A DNA stretch of 64,000 nucleotides from Erwinia sp. E_sp_B01_1. GTDB lineage: Bacteria; Pseudomonadota; Gammaproteobacteria; Enterobacterales; Enterobacteriaceae. Below the pieces are notes generated by a model. It was not told the DNA's origin. It saw only the letters and a list, made by a program, of their open reading frames with translations, and made no database searches. The stretch spans positions 1,240,001 to 1,304,000 of the forward strand of contig NZ_CP142208.1 in assembly GCF_036865545.1 (NCBI RefSeq). Reading direction: 5' to 3'. This document shows positions 37,425 to 46,837 of the stretch, piece by piece; within the stretch, counting starts at the first letter, position 1; each line of letters starts with the position of its first letter. The position numbers were made by a program, and so were the translations under genes.

Positions 37425-37919
37425 TTTTTGTTCCAGTGTAGTCTTGCCATTGGGGAAGGCCCTACCATTAATATACACTTAAGAAAAGCAATAGGAATCC
37501 TGATAAAAGTACAGCCTTTTGCGTTGCCTTGCAGATCTGTGATGTCAGAGTTTATCCCAACATTTCCGCTTGGGGAGAGGGATATGATAAAGGTTATTTT
37601 TCTGGGGTAATTTTGTTCAGTTTCCACATACTGCGCTCCAAAGTATGTCACAAGACCATCATCAGAAGATGGTTCTTGCCAGGCTATTCAAAAGGCCAGG
37701 GATAACGATGGTTCAGGCTATCTCTCCCCAATACTCAGCCAAAATAGCGTTCAATCTCCTTAAGTAACCCATTACAACTACTCCTCCAAACGAACCTGTA
37801 GATTTGTTAGTAAGCACTTACAAATGAAACAATTTTACACATTTGGAAATTTATTGAGTGCATGTTTAAGATGTTTCTTATACCATTAATCCATCAATTA
37901 AAGTGATGGATTATATTTA

Positions 37920-38297
37920 ATGAGAAAATCATTCTTAGTTCTTGGGGTGACTATAACACTAGTCGCCTCAGCCGCTTATGCGAGCTACTCCGCTAGTGGA
38001 AGTCATCCTGAATACGTCAGACTGGCGGAAAAGGGTGCAAATAATTTACTTCAATCTACCTACGGACCCGGTAAGTGCCTTGCTAATCAGGAACCCGATG
38101 GGAGCTGGTTAATGAGTTGCAGCTATGACAAAGGGGCGACTGTGGCTACATATTCTGTATTACCCCCTGAAAATGCCCCTCAGGTTATTTACGGTAAATT
38201 TTACCTTGAAGCCAGAAATCAGCTTGCTGTAGACAGTGCTCATAATGGTCTGGGGCGCTTTCTTGAAATCGGTACAGGCGGGGTACACGGAGCCTGA
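37920..38297 (+). CDS. Secreted protein of unknown function
   Basis: 125 residues with a signal peptide (MRKSFLVLGVTITLVASAAY, cut near YA-S). The mature part has a Cys pair (GKCLANQEPDGSWLMSCSYD), probably a disulfide. No family recognised. The preceding AT-rich stretch 37640-37919 carries its promoter, and a strong terminator follows at 38340. Confidence 0.65.
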   Translation: MRKSFLVLGVTITLVASAAYASYSASGSHPEYVRLAEKGANNLLQSTYGPGKCLANQEPDGSWLMSCSYDKGATVATYSVLPPENAPQVIYGKFYLEARNQLAVDSAHNGLGRFLEIGTGGVHGA

Positions 38298-38339
38298 TCG
38301 AAGCGATCAGTGCCTTCCACTTACACTAAGCAATTTCAT

Positions 38340-38366
38340 AAAGGTCAGCTTAAGAGCTGGCCTTTT
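38340..38366 (+). terminator. Intrinsic terminator
   Basis: AAAGGTCAGCT pairs with AGCTGGCCTTT over 11 positions (one G-T) around TAAG, followed by four T. Confidence 0.7.
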
Positions 38367-38498
38367 ACGTTTTTAGCAGAGAGTAAACTTTAGAGCGGGG
38401 TTTACATCATCTGACGATCTATGTCGCTCAAAACGTTGGTTTATACGGGCTTCCGATATATCTTAATTTGAGAGGTTAAGTCTGAAGGGTGGTTAAGA

Positions 38499-38624
38499 AT
38501 GAAAATGATTATTTTGTTAGCCTGCCTGACGTTGTCAGGGTGTGGAGCAGGGCTGGCAACCTTGATACCGTCTGCAGACGTGTGCCCTAACGGCATCGAC
38601 AGTATAACCGGCCAGTGCCGATAG
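38499..38624 (+). CDS. Very small lipoprotein
   Basis: 41 residues: MKMIILLACLTLSGCGAGLA, a lipobox LSGC with Cys at 15, then TLIPSADVCPNGIDSITGQC with two more Cys. No strong ribosome binding site apart from GGTTAAGA. The clean signal sequence is the main support. Confidence 0.5.
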   Translation: MKMIILLACLTLSGCGAGLATLIPSADVCPNGIDSITGQCR

Positions 38625-38675
38625 CCGCGCTGGCCGCAGGCTTCAGCGCGCTATCTTTAAAGAATATTGTTGCCG

Positions 38676-39884
38676 CTATTTAGGTTCCGGCCAGGCTACG
38701 TCAGGGATGGCATTGAGTTCAGGGCTGGCGAAGAGGTAGCCCTGGAACTGACAAATTCCGGCAGCCTCCAGCCACATCCACTCTTCAGGTTTCTCCACGC
38801 CCGCTGCAATCACCGCAATCTCCAGTGAGGAGCAGCATTTCAAAATTGCCTGCACAATAGCCTGCTTTGAACCACTTTTATGCACATCGCAAATAATGTT
38901 GCGGTCAATTTTGATTACGTCAGGCTGAATGCGTGAAAGTAACGATAATCCACCGAACCCGGCACCAAAGTTGTCCAGAGCCAGCCTGATTCCCGCTGCT
39001 TTCAGTTTTTTTATGGAAATAGCAAATTCTCCCAGCCGTGAAATGACCTCATTTTCAGTTACCTCAACGATAATCTGATCGGGCACCAGCCCATTTGCCC
39101 GGATTCCTTCCAGCAGGATCTCCACGGCATCTGGAACCATCACCAGCGCCATGGGTAACAGGTTTACAGATAACGTCTGCCCCTGAATGCCCAGTTTATC
39201 AGCCAGAGCAAAAGCGTGTTTTTTGGCATGCAGATCGGCTGCATAAATCTCATCCTCTGGCAGAGTTGAGAAATAGTCCCGCGGTGAGCCACCATCAGTA
39301 GTCCGAAGCAGCGCCTCAATAGAGACGACCTGCTGTGCAAGAGGATCAATAATAGGCTGGAAAGCAAAGTGACACCCTTCGTCAGGCAGGGCAGGGGGCT
39401 GGATGGAGGGCGCGATCTTATCAGTGACAAAGTCCCAGTTGTTCGCTGGAGGAATCTCAAAGTAGTTCTCTTTTTCCGTAGCTTCCACAAAGGTACGGAT
39501 AAACCTTAATGCCCTGTCGTCATACGTCAGCTGATATTTTGAAGTCCCTTTATCAAACACGGCCTGTAGAACAGTCGCTTTGTCATACTGCCGCAGATCA
39601 AATAGCTCCATCCCCACATTGCCAAACCGGCGGGAAGGCGCATAGTCGCGCATCAGTTCAACGATGTTGTGGTGACGGCTATCGTCACACAGACGATCAT
39701 AAATCGTACGCACAGCTTTTTCAGGGCCCTCTAAAACCTGGAAAAAGTGGGTGCCGTTAAACAGTAAAATGCCGGTTACATCAAACAACTCGTTAACTTT
39801 GTTGGCTTTAACAGCCAGCTCTTCCAGTATTTTTACCGGAACGTCATCAGCGATATGGCTGCGATAAATGATGGTAGATAGCAT
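38676..39884 (-). CDS. bluF: BLUF-EAL blue-light photoreceptor BluF (YcgF)
   Basis: 402 residues, full length. N-terminal BLUF domain with Tyr7 (STIIYRS), FNGTHFFQVLEG (flavin-binding Asn/Gln) and the FGNVGMELFDLR strand. C-terminal EAL-like domain: EALLRT, SVNLLPMAL, ENEVISRL, LDNFGAGFGGLSLL. The DDFGTG motif is altered to DNFGAG, as in E. coli BluF, which binds the BluR repressor instead of breaking down c-di-GMP. An ariR homologue, a BluR target in E. coli, follows 1.3 kb on. Confidence 0.92.
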   Translation of the reverse strand: MLSTIIYRSHIADDVPVKILEELAVKANKVNELFDVTGILLFNGTHFFQVLEGPEKAVRTIYDRLCDDSRHHNIVELMRDYAPSRRFGNVGMELFDLRQYDKATVLQAVFDKGTSKYQLTYDDRALRFIRTFVEATEKENYFEIPPANNWDFVTDKIAPSIQPPALPDEGCHFAFQPIIDPLAQQVVSIEALLRTTDGGSPRDYFSTLPEDEIYAADLHAKKHAFALADKLGIQGQTLSVNLLPMALVMVPDAVEILLEGIRANGLVPDQIIVEVTENEVISRLGEFAISIKKLKAAGIRLALDNFGAGFGGLSLLSRIQPDVIKIDRNIICDVHKSGSKQAIVQAILKCCSSLEIAVIAAGVEKPEEWMWLEAAGICQFQGYLFASPELNAIPDVAWPEPK

Positions 39885-40149
39885 TTAAGATCCAGGTTTC
39901 AGATATTTTGCGCCATACAGTACCAGAAGCCGCTGGCGGGTTGTTCATTTTGTGTGAATAAATCGCAAAGTGAGCATTTTATGCCTGTTTAACAAAATGA
40001 TTTAAAACAAATGCATAGCCCATTAATTCGGAACTAATTGGAGTGTGTTCATTTACAGGATTTTTTTGCAGGCCAGGAGCAGTTTAAGCTTTGATAAAAC
40101 CACTGCCTTAAGCTGGCTGTTTAGTGAGCTAACTAATAATTACAATAGC

Positions 40150-40290
40150 AATTAATGTTAAGGATTATCCTGGCAATCGCGGCATAATCTCTCTCGCCCC
40201 CTTCAAGAGCTAAGCCATAAAGAGTGCCGGAGATAAGCGCCGGATGGGGAGCAGTCTTCAGAGAGGTCGCCGAAAGGCGGCCTTTTTTTG
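40150..40290 (+). ncRNA. Possible small RNA ending in a strong terminator
   Basis: No protein gene ends nearby on the plus strand, yet 40265-40289 is a perfect-looking terminator: GGTCGCC, loop GAAA, GGCGGCC, seven T. The 80-100 bases ahead can fold (GCCGGAGATAAGCGCCGG near 40226). It could be an Hfq-type small RNA or the terminator of a lost gene. The remaining bases of 39885-40678 show nothing else. Confidence 0.35.
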
Positions 40291-40678
40291 GCATTTTTGA
40301 TCTGGGGATTTCAGGCACTCTTTCAACGTCATGTCTTTACGCTTTTCCAGGAAGAAGAATTTTTCAGTCTTGTCATTTTAAGCAGAGGGCTGCCTTGAGC
40401 TGGAGTTTTTGCCTTGCAGTAACCTGAGGGCAGGGCCAGCATAAGCAGTTAACTGCTGCCGTAGCTCCAGAGCCATAAGGTTTTGTTCTCGCTGACTGAA
40501 AAGCACAGCGTTGCCGCGCCCGGCTTCTGCCTGTCAGGTTTTTCTGGAATATCACTTAAGCAAAGTTTCTAAAACTTACCTGTCAGATGTTGAAATTAGG
40601 TTGATCATGGACAATATTTGTTCTTCAGCTTAGTACTAATCTTAATTTGTGGTTTTCAACTCGTACCTGGAGATTGCA

Positions 40679-40891
40679 ATGATCCGTAAGCCTGTAACCT
40701 CTTCAATACTGAAATCCGTTGGCTATGATGCCGACACCTCGACGCTGGAGATCTCGTTCCGCTATGGCATCGTTAATCAGTACTTTGGCGTCAGAACTCA
40801 CATTTACAGTGGTCTGATGAACGCCGCTTCCAAACGTGAATTTTTCAATCAAAATATCAAAAGTTCTTATCCTTTTCGGAACGTAGGATGA
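40679..40891 (+). CDS. KTSC-domain protein
   Basis: 70 residues from ATG 40679 with TGGAGA ahead. IRKPVTSSILKSVGYDADTS, TLEISFRYGIVNQYFGV and an NIKSSYPFRN ending fit the KTSC domain, a small fold found alone or next to RNA-related domains. Function unknown. Single-gene unit. Confidence 0.75.
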   Translation: MIRKPVTSSILKSVGYDADTSTLEISFRYGIVNQYFGVRTHIYSGLMNAASKREFFNQNIKSSYPFRNVG

Positions 40892-41214
40892 TTCCAAACC
40901 TGAGTTAATGAAACTTTTGGCCTGACATGACAATGTTCACGCCATCTGATGCATGGCAAAAAGTTGCATTTTTCTGGCAACTTATCGCACCCGGAAGCGG
41001 AAATTTATCATTGTACAAGTTTTAAAAGTTCGTATAAGTTTACCGCGGAGTTATTCAAAAACTGCTAACGAATGATGCACTGCATCGCCTCTGAAGGTAT
41101 TTACTGGATTTTTACCTGCAGAGGCTCTTTTTTTGTATAGCTTTATTTTATCTGTACAGCGTCGCCAGCCTGGCCATCAACTTGAATGAAATTTACTCTG
41201 TGAGGGGATACATC

Positions 41215-41472
41215 ATGCAAAAACAGATTTCTGCCGAGATGCAGCTCCAGGAGCACATGAATGCTTCTGGTGAGTTGAAGGGGGCTGAAACCAGAATCAT
41301 CGGTGAAATTATCCGGGGTCTGACTGCTCAGGGAGGCTTTGTATCCAATAAAGCAATTATCCTGAAACTTCTCGAGCGTCTGGAAACTGAGCAGGATGTC
41401 ATCATGCTGGATATATACAGAAATGCGCTGGAAATGATCGTTCAGCATACGCCTGATGATCATATTGGATAA
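41215..41472 (+). CDS. ariR: AriR/YmgB-type biofilm and acid-resistance regulator
   Basis: 85 residues from ATG 41215 with GAGGGGATAC ahead. LKGAETRIIGEIIRGLTAQG, then NKAIILKLLERLETEQDVIM and ALEMIVQHTPDDH match E. coli AriR (NKNIILSLIHSLETTSD, TADDM). In E. coli ycgZ-ymgA-ariR are released from BluR by BluF under blue light and cold and act on Rcs and biofilm. The nearness to bluF keeps that link. Confidence 0.8.
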   Translation: MQKQISAEMQLQEHMNASGELKGAETRIIGEIIRGLTAQGGFVSNKAIILKLLERLETEQDVIMLDIYRNALEMIVQHTPDDHIG

Positions 41473-41797
41473 TCCTGCCTTTATTTCCTGAACCCATCGC
41501 CCGGTGGGTTTAAACAGGCCGCAAGTGTTAAATGCCATGCGGCTAAATTTCACAATTGAATGAAAAAGAGATAAGTTCAGGGCGTAAATGGCTAACATCC
41601 CCAGGGTAATAAGGGATTATTCATGCCTTAACGTAAATTATCTCACACTTGTTTTATTTGTATGTTATTGATTTATATCACAATTAGAATTGTAACTAAA
41701 GAAACTTCATTTGTAGTTAAATGTGTCTTTAATTTGTTAACGAGTTTGTTAAAATAATTGTCTAATTTATCAATTATTGTTTACGTAAGTTACTCAA

Positions 41798-43456
41798 ATG
41801 TCACAGATAAAAAAAGTTGCACCTGCTGTCTCCCTTCTTGCTCTGCTCATCTGCTCCAATGTTCACGCTGAAGATGCTACTGAAAAAACCGACGTTTTAC
41901 TGATCGGCGGCGGCATCATGAGTGCTTCTTTGGGTACCTTATTGCACGATCTTCAACCTGACTGGAAACAGTTAATGGTTGAGAAGCTTGATGGTGTGGC
42001 GCTTGAATCTTCCAACGGCTGGAATAATGCCGGTACGGGTCACTCTGCAAATATGGAACTGAACTACACGCCTCAGCGTGCAGACGGGACTATTGAATTT
42101 GCTAAAGCGCTGGAAATTAATGAAGCCTTTATGATTTCCCGCCAGTTCTGGACCTCTCAGCTCCAGCGTGGCGTGTTGCAGAATCCCCATTCCTTTATTA
42201 ACTCCACGCCGCACATGAGTTTTGTCTGGGGCGATAAAAATGTCGACTTCCTGACTAAACGTTTCCAGGCGCTGCAGACTACCACCCTGTTCCAGGGAAT
42301 GGAGTTCTCTACCGATCAGAACCAAATCAAGAAGTGGGCACCTCTGATCATTGAAGGACGCGATCCTGCGCAGAAAGTTGCGGCTACCTGGACGCCGGTC
42401 GGCACGGATGTGAACTATGGCGAAATCACCCGCCAGCTGGTTGGCAGCCTGAAGAAGAACAGCAACTTCACGCTGGAGACCTCTACTGAAGCCACTGATT
42501 TCAGCCGCAATGCTGACAATTCCTGGCACGTAACCGTGACTGACGTGAAGAGCGGTAAAAGTCATGCAGTGGATGCAAAATATGTCTTCATCGGTGCAGG
42601 TGGCGGCGCGCTGAAGCTGTTACAGAAAACCGGCATCCCTGAAGCGGATAACTATGCTGGATTCCCGGTTGGCGGTTCATTCCTGGTCACTGAAAACCCG
42701 GAAATTACCCGTCAGCACGCTGAAAAAGTTTACGGCCAGGCTAATGTGGGTGCTCCACCGATGTCTGTTCCACACCTTGATGCCCGTTTCCTTGATGGCA
42801 AGCGCGTAGTGCTGTTTGGGCCATTTGCGACATTCTCCACCAAGTTCCTGAAGCAGGGTTCGTTCATGGATCTGCTGAGCACCACCACTACCAAAAACGT
42901 CATTCCAATGACTGACGTGGGTATGGATAACTTCGATCTGGTGAAATACCTGATCGGTCAGGTGATGTTGAGTGACGACGACCGTTTTGAAGCGCTGAAA
43001 GAGTACTATCCTTCCGCTCGCAAAGAAGACTGGAAATTAATTCAGGCTGGTCAGCGCGTGCAGATCATCAAGAAAGATGCTGAGAAAGGCGGCGTGTTGA
43101 AGCTGGGTACTGAGATCGTAACCGATCAGCAGAAAACGCTGGCTGCCCTGTTGGGTGCTTCCCCGGGCGCTTCTACTGCCGCACCTATCTCTATCAACGT
43201 GATCAAGAAGCTGTTCCCTGAACAATTTAATTCACCAGAGTGGCAGAGCAAGATTCGCACTGTTGTTCCAAGCTATGGCCAGCAGTTGAACGGCAACGTT
43301 GCGCTGACTCAGAAAGTCTGGGATGACACCGCTGCTGCGCTGCAACTGACCAAGCCACCGGTCATTAACATGAAGCAAGGGGCTGATAAAGCCGCTGCCG
43401 CCAAGCCTGAAGGCGAGAAGCAGTCCAGCACTAACGCGCACGATATGGCACTGTAA
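41798..43456 (+). CDS. mqo: Malate:quinone oxidoreductase
   Basis: 552 residues with a leader resembling a signal peptide ([14 protein letters not shown]), an FAD-binding [49 protein letters not shown] and [13 protein letters not shown]. It oxidises malate to oxaloacetate and feeds quinone, as a membrane-attached alternative to malate dehydrogenase. The E. coli protein has a comparable leader. It has its own promoter region (41473-41797) and terminator. Confidence 0.95.
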   Translation: MSQIKKVAPAVSLLALLICSNVHAEDATEKTDVLLIGGGIMSASLGTLLHDLQPDWKQLMVEKLDGVALESSNGWNNAGTGHSANMELNYTPQRADGTIEFAKALEINEAFMISRQFWTSQLQRGVLQNPHSFINSTPHMSFVWGDKNVDFLTKRFQALQTTTLFQGMEFSTDQNQIKKWAPLIIEGRDPAQKVAATWTPVGTDVNYGEITRQLVGSLKKNSNFTLETSTEATDFSRNADNSWHVTVTDVKSGKSHAVDAKYVFIGAGGGALKLLQKTGIPEADNYAGFPVGGSFLVTENPEITRQHAEKVYGQANVGAPPMSVPHLDARFLDGKRVVLFGPFATFSTKFLKQGSFMDLLSTTTTKNVIPMTDVGMDNFDLVKYLIGQVMLSDDDRFEALKEYYPSARKEDWKLIQAGQRVQIIKKDAEKGGVLKLGTEIVTDQQKTLAALLGASPGASTAAPISINVIKKLFPEQFNSPEWQSKIRTVVPSYGQQLNGNVALTQKVWDDTAAALQLTKPPVINMKQGADKAAAAKPEGEKQSSTNAHDMAL

Positions 43457-43470
43457 GCGCGAGCAAAATA

Positions 43471-43508
43471 AAAGCCCCCGGCATTGAGAAATGTCGGGGG
43501 CTTTTTTT
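43471..43508 (+). terminator. Terminator of mqo
   Basis: AAGCCCCCGGCATT and AATGTCGGGGGCTT form a long stem around GAGA, followed by seven T. It probably also serves the convergent lipoprotein gene. Confidence 0.85.
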
Positions 43509-43561
43509 ACCCTTTTTACTGCGCTACCGGCCCATTAATCAGGCGGGAGACAGTAAAAGAA

Positions 43562-43732
43562 TCAGGACTGAGGCTGACCGACCGGGCCAGAACCCAGGGT
43601 GCCGCCAGGGGAAGCCTGACCGCTTGGCGCATGTGGACGTCCATCGCTACCGACAGCGCTGCTGTCATGCTGGCAGCCTGATAATGTTGCCAGAGCCATT
43701 ACGATCAAAATACCGCTTACATATTTTTTCAT
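43562..43732 (-). CDS. Small Gly/Pro-rich lipoprotein
   Basis: 56 residues from the inner Met: MKKYVSGILIVMALATLSGC, lipobox LSGC with Cys20, then a low-complexity QHDSSAVGSDGRPHAPSG tail. The upstream Met at 43789 would add a non-signal part. No family known to me. Confidence 0.7.
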   Translation of the reverse strand: MKKYVSGILIVMALATLSGCQHDSSAVGSDGRPHAPSGQASPGGTLGSGPVGQPQS

Positions 43733-43910
43733 GAAGTTCCCTTGGTCAAATTTGTTAAGAACTTTAAGAGTAGTTGCTGTCGCGAGCATTTCCAGAAAAT
43801 AACGTAACTAGTTCAGGAAGATGGCCTTAGTGTTAACTTAGGGTGCCTGAGGTCAGGCATCCTCATAAGCGGGTATTTCACGCTTAATGCTAAGAAGGGT
43901 GTGAACATTT

Positions 43911-44054
43911 GTGACTGCGTGTAAGGGGCAGAATGTGTTTAGCAATGCGTTTCAGGTTGCCTGGAAAGGGAAGATTGTATTCATCAATGCAGGGCTGTCT
44001 GAATGGGCGATCAATGAGTATTGGGCTGTAAGGAATGGCAGGGGGAGGGGTTAA
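43911..44054 (+). CDS. Possible small protein (GTG start)
   Basis: 47 residues, GTG after a stop: VTACKGQNVFSNAFQVAWKG then KIVFINAGLSEWAINEYWAV. The residue make-up looks coding, but there is no clear ribosome binding site. It may be a fragment of a lost gene. The surrounding 43790-44401 holds a hairpin near 43845-43865 and nothing else certain. Confidence 0.3.
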   Translation: MTACKGQNVFSNAFQVAWKGKIVFINAGLSEWAINEYWAVRNGRGRG

Positions 44055-44401
44055 GAAACCGATCTCAAACCGGCCGGTATGCTAACGCTTAGCTGAAAAA
44101 CAAAAAAGCCTGCGTTACACAGGCATGGAATTCTTACAATGGGAAATCTGTCTCAGTTTCAACTGAGACCGCCAGCTTACAGGTCTGTGAGTGAATAGAT
44201 ACATCTGAACAAATCTCACTCTTAAATAAGCACAATAGGTATGTTCTCCTCACATCACTCTTCCGATATCCAGGTTCAGGCAGAGCGAACATCCGTGCAA
44301 CGGAATTTTAAGCGTGCCTCGATGTGATAGTATTCCTGCCTGCTTCATCAACGATGGCCGCCGTAAGAGTGTTTACAGGCAGGGTGATTAACGAGGAATT
44401 T

Positions 44402-44500
44402 ATGAAGATTGGTTATCTGTTTCCGGCTGCTGTGGGAATTGCGGGCGTAACGCTTTTGGTCTGGTTTATCGCAAGCGGTGCCTGGATGCCTGGGGCTTAG
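44402..44500 (+). CDS. Very small single-helix membrane protein
   Basis: 32 residues after ACGAGGAATTT: MKIGYLFPAAVGIAGVTLLV, then WFIASGAWMPGA. One membrane helix takes up most of it. No family recognised; support is the ribosome binding site and the hydrophobic run. Confidence 0.5.
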   Translation: MKIGYLFPAAVGIAGVTLLVWFIASGAWMPGA

Positions 44501-44643
44501 TACCACCCCGGTCAAAACAAACTCCTATGACCAGTTATGACGTCAGCTATTTGAACTGGGTAAAATCCGATCTATTATGAGACTGCTGTACACACTGTGT
44601 GTGTGTATACGAGAATTACTGGGTCATCCAGTTTTGCATTTTT

Positions 44644-44668
44644 AGCCTGGCTTCGTGCCGGGCTTTTT
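44644..44668 (+). terminator. Intrinsic terminator
   Basis: AGCCTGGC and GCCGGGCT pair over eight positions (one T-G) around TTCGT, followed by five T. A GT/AC-rich inverted repeat (GTACACAC...GTGTGTATAC) lies 40 bases ahead. Confidence 0.65.
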
Positions 44669-44777
44669 CTTACGTCAAATATGAAGAGCAGAGATAACTA
44701 AACCCTCTCTCGGAATTATCCAGTGCGCAAAGGGGGGTATCCTCTGCTAACCTTAAGTCAGACATTAAGGGAGGCTT

Positions 44778-45140
44778 ATGCGCACAAGAAATACAGTTTT
44801 AATGATGGTTTTGTCGGCAATCTCATTGACGGCTTCCGCTTCACAAACACTGACTTGCAGCCTGACGCACAGTGTCAACTCACCCGGCCAGCAGCCAAAA
44901 GTATCAGTGGTAAACACGCACTCCACGGTGACGGATGAGGGTAAAAGCTTTACCTTTTCTACCGATGGTCAGAAAAAAATCACTTCCCCTGAGCTGCAGC
45001 CTTTAAAAACTGAAGATGGCGAAACGGCGATGGCAGCAAAAGTGAAGGATGTCACTTTTGTGAAGCTGAAAGAGAGCTATGTACTGCGTAATGCCAGCGA
45101 GAGTTACGTTTATTCGGATTGCAAACCTGCAGAAAACTAA
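44778..45140 (+). CDS. Secreted protein of unknown function
   Basis: 120 residues from ATG 44778 after GGGAGGC. Signal peptide MRTRNTVLMMVLSAISLTAS(A), mature part with Cys in LTCSLTHSVNS and YSDCKPAEN, probably one disulfide, and beta-rich. No family recognised. It is bounded by terminators on both sides. Confidence 0.65.
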   Translation: MRTRNTVLMMVLSAISLTASASQTLTCSLTHSVNSPGQQPKVSVVNTHSTVTDEGKSFTFSTDGQKKITSPELQPLKTEDGETAMAAKVKDVTFVKLKESYVLRNASESYVYSDCKPAEN

Positions 45141-45162
45141 ATCTCACAACGTCACTGTTGCA

Positions 45163-45204
45163 GGTTCAGAACCCGATGCCAGACCATGCATCAGGTTCTG
45201 AACC
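45163..45204. terminator. Long hairpin between convergent genes
   Basis: A 17-base arm (GGTTCAGAACCCGATGC) pairs with its inverse 45188-45204 with one G-T pair around an eight-base loop. It sits between the secreted protein and the SDR remnant and may stop transcription in both directions; no T run. Confidence 0.55.
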
Positions 45205-45208
45205 CAGG

Positions 45209-45631
45209 CTATGTTTGTTCAGGCTGACCGTTGGAAGCGGTAATACCGCCATCTACCGGCAGATTTACGCCGGTAATATAGCTGGCATCATCGCTGGCAA
45301 TAAAGGCAACTGCACTGGCAATGTTTTCCGGCAGCCCTGCTCGTGCCAGCGGAATACGCTCACAGAATTTATTCAGCAGTGCCTGATTATCTTTTATATC
45401 TTCCGTAAGATCGGTCAGCGTAAAGCCGGGACAGATTGCATTAACCCGCACGCCATCAGTGCCGTAATCCATCGCAAGAGAGCAGGTGAAATTAGTAATC
45501 GCCCCTTTGGCCGCGTTATAAACGCTTATCCCCCAGTCACCCCCTAATCCGGAAACGGAAGAGATATTCACCACGTTGCCTTTGCTTTTCAGCAGGGCAG
45601 GCATGTAAGAAAATAAATCTGCACTGGGGCA
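45209..45631 (-). pseudogene. C-terminal half of a short-chain dehydrogenase (SDR)
   Basis: The frame runs from an in-frame stop at 45632-45634 down to 45209. It reads KGNVVNISSVSGLGGDWGIS, VYNAAKGAI (catalytic Y-x-x-x-K), RVNAICPGFT and TGVNLPVDGGI. The NAD-binding TGxxxGIG half is absent, so the gene was cut to its 3' part and should be inactive. Confidence 0.8.
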
Positions 45632-45739
45632 TCAGGGATGTGTGCTCAGGATCTCTCTGTAAAAACTTTCCTGGCGGGGCAGAATGACAGGCTGGCACCA
45701 TCGTCTAAACTTAAGAAACAAAAGTTAAAGGAGAGAGCG

Positions 45740-45877
45740 ATGACAGATCACAACGCGGACAAAAAACGTAAAGAAGATCACCATCCGGCTCAAGATAAAC
45801 CGAATGAGCATGGTGAAATTCCCAGGACACGTGATGACAGTGAAGATGACAAGAAAGATCCATATCAGGACCAGTAA
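45740..45877 (+). CDS. Small hydrophilic charged protein
   Basis: 45 residues with AAAGGAGAGAG ahead: MTDHNADKKRKEDHHPAQDK then EIPRTRDDSEDDKKDPYQDQ. Nearly all charged or polar and certainly disordered. It resembles small stress-type hydrophilic proteins in composition only. Good ribosome binding site. Confidence 0.55.
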   Translation: MTDHNADKKRKEDHHPAQDKPNEHGEIPRTRDDSEDDKKDPYQDQ

Positions 45878-46009
45878 ATGCCTGCTTAGCCTTTTTTGTT
45901 AAAAGTAATGAGGAAATGTTTTAGAAACAGGCTTTCCCATTGCGCCGGTGAAGCTTAAACTAGCGGACTTTAGGGTGGTCATCGTCGCCCATTTTGACAG
46001 GAGTAATCT

Positions 46010-46444
46010 ATGGTTTCCCCGCTGAAAGTTGCATTCATAAAAGCCAACTGGCATGCCGATATCGTTAATCAGGCGCTGGCCGGATTTAAAAATGAGATGG
46101 CTGCCCGTGAAGTTGACTGCCAGATTACCGTGCTGGACGTACCGGGCGCCTTTGAAATGCCCCTGCTGGCCCAGCGTCTGGCTAAACGCGGCGACGTGGA
46201 TGCGATCGTTTGCGCTGCGCTGGTGGTGGACGGAGGTATCTACCGTCATGACTTCGTGGCTCAAGCCGTGGTAACCGGACTGATGGATGTGCAACTGGCA
46301 ACTGATGTCCCGGTATTCTCCGTTTCCCTGACGCCGCACAATTTCCAGCCTGCCGATGAGTTTACTGGCTTTTACAGCGAGCACTTTATCAAGAAAGGGG
46401 CTGAAGCTGCCCGTGCCGTTTGCATGATTAGCGAACTTAAGTAA
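46010..46444 (+). CDS. Lumazine synthase, RibH2 type
   Basis: 144 residues: KVAFIKANWHADIVNQALAG, TVLDVPGAFEMPLLAQRLAK, ALVVDGGIYRHDFVAQAVV, FSVSLTPHNFQPADE. It makes 6,7-dimethyl-8-ribityllumazine in riboflavin synthesis. The WHADIV and GGIYRHDFVA motifs are those of RibH2 from Brucella and relatives (decameric), not of the housekeeping enterobacterial RibE/RibH, which is expected in the nusB cluster. It stands alone, so it is a second, perhaps acquired copy. Confidence 0.85.
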   Translation: MVSPLKVAFIKANWHADIVNQALAGFKNEMAAREVDCQITVLDVPGAFEMPLLAQRLAKRGDVDAIVCAALVVDGGIYRHDFVAQAVVTGLMDVQLATDVPVFSVSLTPHNFQPADEFTGFYSEHFIKKGAEAARAVCMISELK

Positions 46445-46630
46445 TCTAAGCTGTTACAGCATACGCCGGGGGAGTGTCTCCCGGTGTTGAACCCGAACCC
46501 TTAACCCGAACCCGCAATTTGTCCTCCTGACTCAGCCCGCCTGTTAACCCTGTGCAGCAAATCTCAGTATTCCGCTTTTACCAATATCCAGTTCCGCTTT
46601 CTCCTTAAGACGCTGCTGACCGTTCTTATT

Positions 46631-46643
46631 TTGGTCCTACCAA
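46631..46643. promoter_or_regulatory. LldR operator 1
   Basis: TTGGTCCTACCAA is a perfect palindrome of the GntR/FadR type (TGGT-N3-ACCA). It lies upstream of lldP, 102 bases from a second copy. Confidence 0.75.
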
Positions 46644-46744
46644 TGCAGCCAAACTGTGAGCCGCTTTACGGGTTGCAATAGTGAGGTTATGCAATTGTTG
46701 CTTTAAGGTTATCAAAAGAGAAACAATTGCCGCTGCTGACTGCT

Positions 46745-46757
46745 TTGGTAGGACCAA
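46745..46757. promoter_or_regulatory. LldR operator 2
   Basis: TTGGTAGGACCAA, the reverse complement arrangement of operator 1 and just upstream of lldP. In E. coli two such sites flank the lld promoter and let LldR loop the DNA and repress until lactate is present. Confidence 0.75.
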
Positions 46758-46837
46758 TATCCGAAAACGGCGTTTTTCCCGGACCTGATCCAGCCAACAG
46801 CAGCACCCTCTGGCACTCTTTCAGGAGCACAACGATA

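Noticed and set aside
41798..43456. Signal-peptide-like start of Mqo as an unusual feature
   Set aside because: The E. coli protein has a comparable leader, so it is normal for the enterobacterial family.
43471..43508. Possible attenuator or riboswitch at the end of mqo
   Set aside because: A plain stem with a T run directly after the stop; a terminator explains it.
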